Below, one piece after another: positions 50,422 through 58,900 of a stretch of 64,000 bases of DNA (its first letter is position 1; each line of letters begins with the position of its first letter). Source of the stretch: Luteibacter pinisoli (lineage in GTDB: Bacteria > Pseudomonadota > Gammaproteobacteria > Xanthomonadales > Rhodanobacteraceae). The stretch covers positions 3,658,001 through 3,722,000 of the forward strand of contig NZ_CP041046.1 in NCBI RefSeq assembly GCF_006385595.1. Reading direction: 5' to 3'. Under the pieces are notes generated by a model. It was given only the letters and a program-made list of their open reading frames with translations, searched no databases and was not told where the DNA came from. The translations under genes and the position numbers were made by a program.

Positions 50422-52332
50422 ATGCGCGACGGTTCGGCTTCATGGCTCGAAAAGGTGTGGCGCCGCACGTCACTCGTGCAGCGACTCACCTGCGTGGCCC
50501 TGGCGCCCACCGCGATCAGCGCGGTGCTGCTGGTGACCCTGCTCACCCGCCACCAGATGGACACCCTGCACGAGATGGGCCGCTCCACGGCGGACGCCAT
50601 CGCCCAACAGGCCGCCACCGTTTCCGGCGACGCCCTGCGCAGCGAGCAGCGCCGTGAGCTGGGCCGCATCGCGCAATCCATCGTGCAGCTGCCCCAGGTA
50701 TCGCGCGTGCGCATTTCAGACCGCGATGGCGAGATCCTCGCCGACCGGGTGAACGGCGCCGTGGAAGACGACGACAACCTCACCGTGTCGCGCGACGTGC
50801 TCGACCCGGTCAGCCGGCGCGTCGTCGGCTCGGTCACCGTGGACGTGAGCGTCGAAGACGCCATGGCCGCCCAGCGCGCCAGCATGCACAACGCCTTTAT
50901 CTGGCTTGCCCTGAGCCTGTTCATCGCCATCATGATCGGCTGGTCCGCCGCACGCTGGATGAGCGCACCCCTGCGCAACCTGGCCATCGCCGTGCGCCAG
51001 CTCGGCCTGGGTGATCGCACCGTCGTGGTCCCGGTCACGGACGACACGGAAATCGGCGACCTGCAGCGTGGCTTCAACGGCGCGGCGTCGAAGCTCCTTC
51101 ATGCGCAGATCGGCATGGAGCGCGAGATCGCGACGGCCACCGATGAACTGGCTCGCAAGAATGCCGCCCTCGAGGCGGCCAGCGTCGCCAAGGCCCGCTT
51201 CCTGGCAGCCGCCTCGCACGACCTGCGCCAGCCGCTCTATGCGCTGACGCTGTTCTCCTCGGGCCTGGCCGTGGACGAGTTCGACCCGGTACGGCTGAAC
51301 CGCATCGCGCACATCCAGGAATGCGTTGAATCGCTGGATCACCTGTTCAGCGAACTGCTGGATCTGTCGCGACTGGATACGGGCGGCATGAAACCCGCCC
51401 CGCGCGACATCGCCATGGACGACGTGTTCGAGGAAGTGAGCGTGAACTTCCGCATGGTGGCCGAGCAGCACGACCTGCGCCTGGTGGTCCGCACCACCGG
51501 CGTCTGGGTGCGCACCGACCGCACCATGCTGGCGCGCATCCTCAACAACCTCGTCAGCAACGCCCTGCGCTATACCCGCTGCGGCGGCGTCCTGGTGGGT
51601 GCGCGGCGCTGCGGCGACGGCAACGTGCGCATCGACGTATGGGATACCGGCCTGGGCATCGCCCGCGAGCACGTGCCGCACATCTTCGATGAGTTCTACC
51701 GGGTGGAAAGCGGCCCGGAAGCCGGGCGGCCGGAAGGCACCCGCCGCGGCCTCGGCCTCGGCCTGTCCACGGTCCAGCGCCTGGCCGTCCTGCTCGGCAC
51801 CAAGGCCACCGTCACCTCGAAACCCGGCAAGGGCAGCGTCTTTTCCATCGTCCTGCCGGAGGTCCAGCCCAATCCTGTGCCCGAGGCGCTCCCGGCACCC
51901 ACGCCCGACGCGGGCATCCCCCGCGACGTGGCGGGCATGCGCGTGCTGGTGATCGACGACGAGCCCAGCATCCTCGCCGGCATCAGCTACCTGCTGGGCA
52001 GCTGGGGCTGCGAGGTGATGACGGCCGAGGACGCCCAGCAGGCCATGGAAGCGGTGCACCTGTGGATGCAGCCGCCCGACCTGGTCATCTCGGACCTGCG
52101 ACTGCGCGAAGGCACGGGCCTGGACGTCCTGGCCCTGCTCGACCGCTACTACCGGCGTCGCCCGGGCGACCCGCCGCCGTTCGCCCGCGTATTGATCACC
52201 GGGGAAACCCGCAGCGACTACCTTTCCAGCGTGGATACGGCCACCACGCAGGTCCTGTACAAGCCGGTATCCCCCGAACGCCTCCACGATGTAATGGTTT
52301 CTGCGTGGTCTGTCCATCATGCACCCGTCTGA
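50422..52332 (+). CDS. Hybrid sensor histidine kinase with C-terminal receiver
   Basis: A 636-residue inner-membrane kinase. Membrane helices near 24-42 and 158-176 enclose a periplasmic sensor of about 115 residues. A HAMP linker (177-230) and coiled coil follow, then the phosphoacceptor His266 in ASHDLRQP and the ATP-binding domain (NNLVSNALRY near 375-383, DTGLGI 408-413, GLGLGL 443-448). The receiver (506-630) has DDE at 512-514, phosphoacceptor D558 and K614. The order H-D suggests transfer to the LuxR-type regulator 87 bases downstream or a separate HPt protein. The signal may come through the PhnD-like protein encoded nearby. Confidence 0.93.
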   Translation: MRDGSASWLEKVWRRTSLVQRLTCVALAPTAISAVLLVTLLTRHQMDTLHEMGRSTADAIAQQAATVSGDALRSEQRRELGRIAQSIVQLPQVSRVRISDRDGEILADRVNGAVEDDDNLTVSRDVLDPVSRRVVGSVTVDVSVEDAMAAQRASMHNAFIWLALSLFIAIMIGWSAARWMSAPLRNLAIAVRQLGLGDRTVVVPVTDDTEIGDLQRGFNGAASKLLHAQIGMEREIATATDELARKNAALEAASVAKARFLAAASHDLRQPLYALTLFSSGLAVDEFDPVRLNRIAHIQECVESLDHLFSELLDLSRLDTGGMKPAPRDIAMDDVFEEVSVNFRMVAEQHDLRLVVRTTGVWVRTDRTMLARILNNLVSNALRYTRCGGVLVGARRCGDGNVRIDVWDTGLGIAREHVPHIFDEFYRVESGPEAGRPEGTRRGLGLGLSTVQRLAVLLGTKATVTSKPGKGSVFSIVLPEVQPNPVPEALPAPTPDAGIPRDVAGMRVLVIDDEPSILAGISYLLGSWGCEVMTAEDAQQAMEAVHLWMQPPDLVISDLRLREGTGLDVLALLDRYYRRRPGDPPPFARVLITGETRSDYLSSVDTATTQVLYKPVSPERLHDVMVSAWSVHHAPV

Positions 52333-52419
52333 GGCGAATGGCCTGCTTGCCGCCGGGTGCCGGGAGGGCTATGGTCCTTGGAACGGGGAAGCTCGCGGCA
52401 GTGCGGGCGGAGGAGTGGC

Positions 52420-53130
52420 ATGCGAGTTCTGATCGCGGACGATCATCGTCTGATCATCGAGGGCGTGAAGCTGAAGCTTCGCGAGCTTGGCGACCACGTC
52501 GAGTTCGTTGAAGCTGAAACGGTGGCGCAGTTGCGCCATCAACTGCTGCAAAAGCCGCTTCCGGATGTGGCCCTCATCGATATGGCCATGCCCGGCGCCG
52601 ATGGTGTCGAGCACATCAAGGACGCCGTTGCCGCGCTGAAGGATTCCACCCGTGACGAGGCGATCGACGGCCAGGAGTTCGTCGACCGCGCCCGTCCCGT
52701 CATCGTGCTTTCCGGCACCGAGGACCCCACGGCCATCCGGCACGTGCTGGACCTGGGCGTACAGGGCTATATCCCGAAATCCTCGCCACCCGACGTCATC
52801 CTCAATGCGGTGCGCCTGGTCGTTGGCGGCGGCATTTATGTGCCGCCGGAAGCCATGAAAGCGGCATCGGCCACCACGCTGACGCCGGCCTTCGCCATGG
52901 CGGGCAGTGGTGACGGGCTCAGCACGAAGGAGCGGCTGGCGACGGTGCTCACCGACCGCCAGATCGACGTGCTCAAGCTGCTGGCCAAGGGCCGGCCGAA
53001 CAAGCTGATCGCCCGCGAACTGGGCATCAGCGAGGGGACGGTAAAGATCCACCTGGCGGCGATCTTCCGCGCGTTGCATGTACGCAACCGCCTGGAAGCC
53101 CTCGTCGCCGCGCAGCACCTCGGGGACTGA
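52420..53130 (+). CDS. LuxR/NarL-type response regulator
   Basis: A 236-residue two-domain regulator. The receiver has D7/D8, phosphoacceptor D54 and K120. About 20 extra residues lie between beta-3 and beta-4 (around 70-92, DAVAALKDSTRDEAIDGQ), longer than usual. The LuxR helix-turn-helix is at 175-230 (LTDRQIDVLKLLAKGRPNKL, ISEGTVKIHLAAIF). GGAGG lies a few bases before the ATG at 52420. It lies between the hybrid kinase and the PhnD-like protein gene and is the likely output of the cluster. Confidence 0.92.
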   Translation: MRVLIADDHRLIIEGVKLKLRELGDHVEFVEAETVAQLRHQLLQKPLPDVALIDMAMPGADGVEHIKDAVAALKDSTRDEAIDGQEFVDRARPVIVLSGTEDPTAIRHVLDLGVQGYIPKSSPPDVILNAVRLVVGGGIYVPPEAMKAASATTLTPAFAMAGSGDGLSTKERLATVLTDRQIDVLKLLAKGRPNKLIARELGISEGTVKIHLAAIFRALHVRNRLEALVAAQHLGD

Positions 53131-53227
53131 CACAGGACACAGTTTTGGCCTGGCGGCGGCGTAAGCTGGCGCCGGGCAGGCAGGGAGCGCCGGGGGACGA
53201 TTCGTCACACGACGCGAAGGCGGCCGC

Positions 53228-54262
53228 ATGCAGGCAGGCAGGGCAGGCACGACCCGGGTGCGCCACCGTGGCTGGCTCCTTGGCGGGCTGCTGGCACTGG
53301 CTGGCCTCATCCCCTCCATGGCCGGCGCCGCCGGCACCGACATCGACCCGAACGCCCCGCTCACCTTCGGCATCCTGCCGATCGGCGGCCCCGCGGAATC
53401 CCTCGAAGCCTGGCGGCCCATGCTGGACGACCTGCATGCGGCGCTGGGGCGCCCCGTGCGGGCGGTCTCCGTCGCCACCTACGAGGGCATTGCCCAGGCG
53501 ATCAGTGAGCAGCGCGTCGATATCGCCTTCCTGTCGGGCCGACTCGCCCTGGACGCGGTGGTCGGCCAGAACATGCAGGTGATCGGCCAGCTCACCCGGG
53601 GCGACGGCTCGCGCGGCTATTACGCCGTCGTCCTCACCGCCACGGATTCCAAGATCACCAGCCTCAACCAGATGTTCAGCCGTCCCGGCCAGTGGCGCTT
53701 CGCGCGCGGCGAAGCGCTTTCCGTGTCCGGCTACCTGGTACCGGAGACCCAGCTGTTCGCCGCCCGGGGCGTGGATTCGGACACGTTCTTCGCCAAGGTG
53801 CACGTCGACAACCACCAGAACAACGCGCTGGCGGTTGCCAACGGCGAGGCGGACGTGGCCACCAACAACACGGCCGACCTGGAGCGTTTCCAGCAGCATT
53901 TCCCGGAGCAGTACGCCCGCCTGCGCGTGCTGTGGAAGTCGTCGCTTATCCCGCACGCGGTGATCGTCATCCGCAATGACCTCCCCGCCCCGCTGAGGGA
54001 CAAGGTCGCGGCGTTCATCACCGGGTATGGCAAGGGCAAGGATGGCGCCCGCGAGGAAGCCAACCTGAAGCTGATCCACGATATCAGCGGCTTCGCACCG
54101 GCCACGAATGCCTGCCTGGTACCCTTCGCGGATATCGAGTACTCGCTGGAGAAACGCCGCGCCACGACGGCGCAATGGGTGAGCGAAAACGCGCGCGAAG
54201 CACGCTTCAAGAAGATCGAGGCCGACCACGACACCTTGCTGGCGCGCCTGCGCGGTAAATAA
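53228..54262 (+). CDS. Orphan PhnD-like periplasmic binding protein
   Basis: A 344-residue protein with a signal peptide (about 1-34) and a PhnD-type two-lobed binding fold: FGILPIGGPAESLEAWRPML, VDIAFLSGRLALDAV, and SVSGYLVPETQLF. The family binds phosphonates, phosphite or related anions, often for ABC import. No permease or ATPase is nearby. It sits between a response regulator and a second histidine kinase, so a sensing role, handing its ligand to one of the kinases, is more likely than transport. Ligand unknown. Confidence 0.86.
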   Translation: MQAGRAGTTRVRHRGWLLGGLLALAGLIPSMAGAAGTDIDPNAPLTFGILPIGGPAESLEAWRPMLDDLHAALGRPVRAVSVATYEGIAQAISEQRVDIAFLSGRLALDAVVGQNMQVIGQLTRGDGSRGYYAVVLTATDSKITSLNQMFSRPGQWRFARGEALSVSGYLVPETQLFAARGVDSDTFFAKVHVDNHQNNALAVANGEADVATNNTADLERFQQHFPEQYARLRVLWKSSLIPHAVIVIRNDLPAPLRDKVAAFITGYGKGKDGAREEANLKLIHDISGFAPATNACLVPFADIEYSLEKRRATTAQWVSENAREARFKKIEADHDTLLARLRGK

Positions 54263-54279
54263 GGCATAGGCCATAAGGC

Positions 54280-54297
54280 CTAAGCCGCCGGGCTTAG
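54280..54297 (+). other. Hairpin upstream of the second histidine kinase
   Basis: A perfect 7-bp stem CTAAGCC / GGCTTAG with loop GCCG lies between the PhnD-like gene and the kinase. A second short dyad AGGCC-ATA-AGGCCT-like sequence (54268-54281) precedes it. It may be a weak terminator or a regulator site; no T tract follows. Confidence 0.4.
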
Positions 54298-54343
54298 CTC
54301 CCCTTGTCTATCGCGCAAAAGGCGGTGGTTTCATAGATTCGTC

Positions 54344-55753
54344 ATGAGATTAGCCCAAGGCCTGTCCATGATCGCGTCGTATTCCACGCAAGGCCGGTCG
54401 CCAGCGAGCGAGCGCCAGGTCCGCAAGGGCCTGTTGCCGATGGTGGCGGTTGCGCTGGCGCTGGCAGGCACCCTGGGCGTCATGCACCTGCGCGGCATCA
54501 CCGAGGAGGCACGCGGGGTAGCGCGCATCCAGGCCGTGCGGCTGTCAGGTTCGATCGCGGCGAATGCAGGAGATGATGCGATTCGTGATGCGCTTTCGCG
54601 CACGCTATCGCGTAGCTCGCCAACCGACCGCGTCATCCTCCATCGCAACGAGGGTACCGACCTCGTGGTCGACAGCGGGCGACCGACGCCTGCGGGCCAC
54701 CTTATCCATGTGCGTGTCGCCACGCCGCTGGGTGAGCTCGAAACCATTTCGGATACCTCCGCTTTGCGCGAGCGCCGGGTCGCCGCGGCCCTGATGACGC
54801 TGCTGCTCGGCGCGGGTATTCTTGCGGTGTACCTCGCCAGCAAACGCCTCATGGCGCGCGAGCTCATCGATGCCGTCGACACGGTAAAGACACGTATTGA
54901 TACGGAGCTGCGCGCGCGCACGGATCGCGGGCTGGGCGACACCGAATCACTCGAGCTGGCGGTGGGCCGCCTGCTCGGCGAGTTGCGCGATCTTCGCGGA
55001 CGCCACGATGCCGCGCTGGCCGATGCGTTCCGCCAGCGCATGCAGGAAATGGCCCGGCAAACGCGGTTCATCGAACAGCTTGGCGACCACTTCCGCCAGC
55101 CGTTGCAGGCGCTGTCACTCTTTGTCGGCGGCATGCAGCCCGGCGACGACCTGCGCCAGCGTGCCGTGCAGGGGCAGATGCGTACCAACGTCACCCGGCT
55201 CAACGAACTCCTCGATGGCCTGCTCGATCTGGCCCGCTTCGACGCCGGCGCCATTGAACCGGTAAGCAACGAATTGATCGCGGCCGACCTGTTCGTTCGC
55301 GAGCGTGATGCCATCGCCAACGACGCGGACCGGCTCAGCGTGACTATCCACTGGCGCGGCGGCCGCCTGCCCGTGCGCAGCGACCCCGGGTTGCTGTCGG
55401 AGCTCATCCATCGCCTGGTGGCCAATGCAGTGATCAGCACCCCGCACGGCCGCGTCCTCGTGGCCATGCGCCGGCGCGGCAGCGCCGTACGGCTGGAGGT
55501 GCGCGACAACGGCATGGGGCTGGAACCCCGACAGCAGGAACGCCTCTTCGATGACTTCACCCGCCTGCCCGGACACCCCGGCTACGGCCTGGGGCTGGCC
55601 GTGGCCCGGCGCATTGCGGACCTGCTGGGCGGCAGCATCGGCGTGCGCTCGAGCCCCGGGCGGGGCACCCTTTTCTGGGTGCAGCTCGAGGGCGCGGCAG
55701 TGAGCCCGGCACCCCGCGTCGCCAGCCTGCTCAGTCACCCTACGGCCATCTAA
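54344..55753 (+). CDS. Membrane sensor histidine kinase
   Basis: A 469-residue kinase with helices near 30-48 and 147-165 around a periplasmic loop of about 95 residues. The phosphoacceptor is His249 in GDHFRQPLQAL and the ATP domain has N361 (RLVANAV), DNGMGL (388-393) and GYGLGL (413-418). H-box wording matches the hybrid kinase upstream (HDLRQPLYAL), so the two are of the same kinase subfamily. It has no receiver. The ATG at 54368 is an alternative start. Partner and signal are unknown. Confidence 0.9.
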   Translation: MRLAQGLSMIASYSTQGRSPASERQVRKGLLPMVAVALALAGTLGVMHLRGITEEARGVARIQAVRLSGSIAANAGDDAIRDALSRTLSRSSPTDRVILHRNEGTDLVVDSGRPTPAGHLIHVRVATPLGELETISDTSALRERRVAAALMTLLLGAGILAVYLASKRLMARELIDAVDTVKTRIDTELRARTDRGLGDTESLELAVGRLLGELRDLRGRHDAALADAFRQRMQEMARQTRFIEQLGDHFRQPLQALSLFVGGMQPGDDLRQRAVQGQMRTNVTRLNELLDGLLDLARFDAGAIEPVSNELIAADLFVRERDAIANDADRLSVTIHWRGGRLPVRSDPGLLSELIHRLVANAVISTPHGRVLVAMRRRGSAVRLEVRDNGMGLEPRQQERLFDDFTRLPGHPGYGLGLAVARRIADLLGGSIGVRSSPGRGTLFWVQLEGAAVSPAPRVASLLSHPTAI

Positions 55754-55829
55754 AAACGAGGGCTGGGCCCCTGTCCGCGGCGCGGCGACAGGCGTACGAT
55801 TGCGCCACTGAAAAAGTGCATCCGAGGGT

Positions 55830-56780
55830 ATGGTCGTGGCGAGCGTCAACTGGTCGGACACCGCGCCCGTGGTGGCATTTCTTGGCGTGTTCGCCGGCGC
55901 CATGGGGCTACCCGTCCCGGCCATGCCCACGCTAATCGTGGTCGGCAGCACGCTGGTGGTGGCGCGCGACCCCGTGCTGATCATGGTGACCTTCCTCAGC
56001 GCGCTGGCCGGCGCCTTCGCCGGCGATACCGCCTGGTTCCTCACCGGGCGCCGTTACGGCTATCGCGTGCTGGACGGGCTCTGTCGCATTTCCCTCTCGC
56101 CGGACACCTGCGTGCGCCGGGCCAGCGGCTTTTTCGAGAAGCGTGGCGTGAAGCTGCTGCTGGTGTCGCGCTTCATCCCTGGCCTTTCCCTGGTCGCCAT
56201 CCCCATTGCCGGCGCGGGTGACACGCGCTTCAGCCGCTTCACGGTTTACGACCTGGCCGGCGCGGCCTTGTGGATCGCGGTGGGCCTGTCGGCGGGTATG
56301 TTGTTCTACCGGCAGATCGACGACGTGCTGTCCTTCCTGCGGCAGTTCGGACTGGGCCTGGCCACGCTGGCCGCGATCGCCCTGGTTCTCTGGATCACCT
56401 TCCGCTACATCCGCCGCACCCTGCTGATCGCCCGCCTGCGCAAGAGCCGCATCTCGGTGGATGAACTGGCGGTGCTGCTGGCGAACGACCCGGGCGCGCT
56501 GATCGTCGACGTCCGCAGCGTCTCCAACCGCCGCGACGACCCTTACGTCATCCCGGGGTCGCGACTGTTCGACCTGACCTCGGCGAGCGACGACCTGTCG
56601 ACCCTGCCTCGTGATACCGCCGTCATCATCTATTGCTCGTGCCCCAACGAAGTGTCGGCCGCCAAGGTGGCGGAGCGCCTGACCAAGCTGGGTTTCGCCA
56701 ACGTCCACCCACTCACCGGCGGTATCTCGGCCTGGCGCGACGCCGGCCGGGACGTCGAAGCCATCGTCTTCGCCACCTGA
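55830..56780 (+). CDS. DedA-family membrane protein fused to a rhodanese domain
   Basis: A 316-residue fusion. Residues 1-200 are a DedA/VTT membrane domain with AMGLPVPAMPTLIVVGS, FAGDTAWFLTGRRYG and VSRFIPGLSLVAIPIAGAG, conserved in DedA lipid flippases and proton-linked transporters. Residues 205-316 are a rhodanese domain with DVRS near 227 and the active-site loop YCSCPNE (C269, C271). The domain order DedA-rhodanese is known in proteobacteria but the combined role is unclear. It lies 77 bases after the kinase gene and 64 bases before tRNA-Lys. Confidence 0.9.
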   Translation: MVVASVNWSDTAPVVAFLGVFAGAMGLPVPAMPTLIVVGSTLVVARDPVLIMVTFLSALAGAFAGDTAWFLTGRRYGYRVLDGLCRISLSPDTCVRRASGFFEKRGVKLLLVSRFIPGLSLVAIPIAGAGDTRFSRFTVYDLAGAALWIAVGLSAGMLFYRQIDDVLSFLRQFGLGLATLAAIALVLWITFRYIRRTLLIARLRKSRISVDELAVLLANDPGALIVDVRSVSNRRDDPYVIPGSRLFDLTSASDDLSTLPRDTAVIIYCSCPNEVSAAKVAERLTKLGFANVHPLTGGISAWRDAGRDVEAIVFAT

Positions 56781-56797
56781 ATGGCGCGGCGTTTGGG

Positions 56798-56826
56798 TTG
56801 TGCCGCCCCCGCCCGGGCACTAAACT
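56798..56826 (+). promoter_or_regulatory. Candidate tRNA-Lys promoter
   Basis: -35 TTGTGC (56798-56803) and -10 TAAACT (56821-56826) are 17 bases apart and end 18 bases before the tRNA gene. The match to consensus is partial, but the position and spacing are good. Confidence 0.5.
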
Positions 56827-56844
56827 AGGCGGCTACGTGCGCAT

Positions 56845-56920
56845 GGGTCGTTAGCTCAGTTGGTAGAGCAGCGGACTTTTAATCCGTAGGTCGCCGGTTC
56901 GAATCCGGCACGACCCACCA
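56845..56920 (+). tRNA. tRNA-Lys (anticodon UUU)
   Basis: A 76-base cloverleaf starting GGGTCGT and ending ACGACCC-A-CCA, with the acceptor stem fully paired and CCA encoded. The D-arm contains AGCTCAGTTGGTAGAGC, the anticodon loop is CTTTTAA with anticodon TTT, and the T-arm contains GGTTCGAATCC. Lysine identity follows from the anticodon. No integrated element uses its 3' end in this window. Confidence 0.98.
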
Positions 56921-57046
56921 TCGCGCCGTCTTCCTTCCGGTTCTCCTACGCTACGCATCGGCTTTCGCTGATACGGATTGAGCGCAAATCTCAATTCGCG
57001 AACGCAGGCACCCCGCTAGAGTGACCTTCCCGCACCGGAGGTCAAC

Positions 57047-57478
57047 ATGCATCCCGTAGAACCCCTCTACCTCGCGCGCCAGCAAGGCGTATCGCCGTCG
57101 CTCGAAGCCATCCTCGCGAAGCTCGCAACGCGCGACGAACTGCAGGCGCTCTCGACCAAAGTCGACACCAGGATGGCGCGGCTCGATGAGCGCATGGACC
57201 GGTTCGATGAGCGGATGGATCGGTTCGAGGAACGCATGGACCGTTTCGAAGAACGCATGGACCGTTTCGAAGGGCGGTTTACCCGCCTCGAAGAATCCAT
57301 CGTGGAACTCACGCGCACGGTCACGCGTCTTGACGAACGCGTGCAGCATAGCGCTCCGCGCACGTGGATTCTTGGCGGCGTCGTTAGCGTGTTGCTGTCC
57401 GTGCTGGGCGCCGTGTGCTGGCTCGCCCAGCCTTACGTTACGACGCTGATGCGTCTCGCGGCTGCTTCGGGCGTGTAA
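57047..57478 (+). CDS. Coiled-coil protein with heptad repeats and C-terminal membrane helix
   Basis: A 143-residue protein. Residues 28-105 form a coiled coil that includes four exact-length heptads of the form RMDRFEE (49-76), and a hydrophobic helix near 110-130 probably anchors it in the membrane. Similar small coiled-coil proteins (DUF1640-like) are common in bacteria without a known role. The heptads come from near-identical 21-base DNA repeats, so repeat number may vary between strains. It follows tRNA-Lys by 126 bases and converges on queC. Confidence 0.78.
   Translation: MHPVEPLYLARQQGVSPSLEAILAKLATRDELQALSTKVDTRMARLDERMDRFDERMDRFEERMDRFEERMDRFEGRFTRLEESIVELTRTVTRLDERVQHSAPRTWILGGVVSVLLSVLGAVCWLAQPYVTTLMRLAAASGV
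57191..57274 (+). repeat. Four 21-bp tandem repeats inside a coding region
   Basis: Four copies of a 21-base unit, CGCATGGACCGTTTCGAAGA plus one base in its commonest form, encode heptads RMDRFEE. The third and fourth copies are almost identical, which suggests recent slippage or unequal exchange. Confidence 0.85.
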
Positions 57479-57503
57479 CCAGGAAGGGGCTCGCGCGACG
57501 TCC

Positions 57504-58187
57504 TCAGACGTAGTGCGTCGGATCCGGCACGCCTGCTTTCGCGAAGCCTTCCGCACGCAGGCGGCAGGCATCGCAATGGCCACAGGCGCGGCCCTGCGCA
57601 TCGGCCTGGTAGCAGCTGACGGTTTCGCTGAAATCGACGCCGAGACGCATGCCTTCACGGACGATGTCGCCCTTCCCCATCGCCATGAGCGGCGCGTGGA
57701 TGCGAATGCCGGCACCTTCGACGCCCGCCTTGGTCGCGACGTTCGCGAGTGCCTGGAAGGCGTCGATGAAGGCGGGGCGGCAATCCGGATACCCCGAGTA
57801 GTCCACGGCGTTGACGCCGCAGAAAATATCCGTGGAGCCGAGTACTTCGGCCCAGCCCAGGGCAATGGACAGCATGATGGTGTTGCGCGCCGGCACGTAG
57901 GTCACCGGGATGCCTTCGCCGCCGTCTTCCGGCACGTCGATGTCCGCGGTGAGCGCCGAGCCGCCGATGCTGCGCAGGTCGACGACGACAGTCTTGTGCT
58001 CGACGGCGCCCAGCAGCTTCGAGACGCGCTCGGAGGCTTCGAGTTCGGAGCTGTGGCGCTGGCCATAGGCCACGCTGAGCGCATGCACGTCGAAGCCCTG
58101 CTCACGGGCCATCGCGATCGTCACGGCGGAATCCATGCCGCCCGATACGAGGATGACGGCCTTGCGGGAGGGGGTCGAAGCGTTCAT
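57504..58187 (-). CDS. queC: 7-cyano-7-deazaguanine synthase QueC
   Basis: Converts 7-carboxy-7-deazaguanine to preQ0 in queuosine synthesis. The 227-residue product has the PP-loop SGGMDSAVT near residue 14 and the C-terminal zinc cysteines in SCYQADAQGRACGHCDAC. It lies 17 bases downstream of queE on the same strand, at the end of the tol-pal-cpoB-queE-queC run. The ATG at 58187 matches the family start. Confidence 0.96.
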   Translation of the reverse strand: MNASTPSRKAVILVSGGMDSAVTIAMAREQGFDVHALSVAYGQRHSSELEASERVSKLLGAVEHKTVVVDLRSIGGSALTADIDVPEDGGEGIPVTYVPARNTIMLSIALGWAEVLGSTDIFCGVNAVDYSGYPDCRPAFIDAFQALANVATKAGVEGAGIRIHAPLMAMGKGDIVREGMRLGVDFSETVSCYQADAQGRACGHCDACRLRAEGFAKAGVPDPTHYV

Positions 58188-58204
58188 GCGGTTACCTTGG
58201 AAAA

Positions 58205-58897
58205 TTAATGGCCGACGGCGTCGTTCCACAGCAGCTTGTGCAGCTGCAGCTGGAAGCGCACCGGCAGGCGGTCAGCGAGGATCCATTCGGCGAGCTCGCG
58301 CGGCTCGACGTTGCCCCACACCGGGGAGAACAGCACCATCGCCTTGCTGTCGATCGCGTGCTCGCGCACCGCGTCGCGCGACCATTCGAAGTCGCCCCGG
58401 CTGGCGATGACGAACTTCACCTGGTCGTGCGGCAGGAGGTGGTCGAGGTTGGACCAGAGGTTGCGCGCGCTCTCGCCTGAATCGGGTGCCTTGAGGTCCA
58501 TGACCTTGCGCACGCGGGGGTCGACGTTCGACACATCGAGCGCGCCAGAGGTCTCGAGTGACACCTCAAATCCCGCGTCGCACAGCTTGCGCAGGAGAAT
58601 CAGGCAGCGCTTCTGCGCCAGCGGCTCGCCGCCGGTGACGCAGACATGCCTGGCGCCATAGCTGGCCACCTGCTCGACGATGGCGTCGATGTCGTGCCAC
58701 TGGCCACCGTGGAACGAGTACTCCGTGTCGCACCAGACGCAGCGCAACGGGCAGCCGGTAAGGCGCACGAACACGGTGGGCCAGCCGATGGCGTCGGCCT
58801 CACCCTGGACGGAGTGGAAGATTTCGGTGAGCCGCAGGCGCTCCCGGACGGGCGCGGCCGGCGGAACATCCGCCGGAATTGCGGTGCTACCGTTCAT
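58205..58897 (-). CDS. queE: 7-carboxy-7-deazaguanine synthase QueE
   Basis: A radical SAM enzyme that contracts the ring of 6-carboxy-tetrahydropterin to 7-carboxy-7-deazaguanine. The 230 residues include FHSVQGEADAIGWPTVFVRL and the iron-sulfur motif CPLRCVWC (C49, C53, C56), with TGGEPL for SAM binding. It starts 3 bases after the cpoB stop, so it is translated from the same transcript as the Tol-Pal genes. Confidence 0.96.
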   Translation of the reverse strand: MNGSTAIPADVPPAAPVRERLRLTEIFHSVQGEADAIGWPTVFVRLTGCPLRCVWCDTEYSFHGGQWHDIDAIVEQVASYGARHVCVTGGEPLAQKRCLILLRKLCDAGFEVSLETSGALDVSNVDPRVRKVMDLKAPDSGESARNLWSNLDHLLPHDQVKFVIASRGDFEWSRDAVREHAIDSKAMVLFSPVWGNVEPRELAEWILADRLPVRFQLQLHKLLWNDAVGH

Positions 58898-58900
58898 GGC

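Noticed and set aside
50716..52320. A 534-codon minus-strand frame across the hybrid kinase gene.
   Set aside because: It is an antisense shadow; the kinase has all catalytic motifs on the plus strand.
53228..54262. The PhnD-like protein considered as part of a phosphonate import operon.
   Set aside because: No permease, ATPase or C-P lyase gene is in the window; the neighbours are signalling genes.
56845..56920. tRNA-Lys considered as an integration site.
   Set aside because: No integrase lies nearby and no repeat of its 3' end was seen downstream in the window.
57191..57274. Four regularly spaced repeats considered as a CRISPR array.
   Set aside because: The copies are contiguous with no spacers, are in frame and encode coiled-coil heptads.
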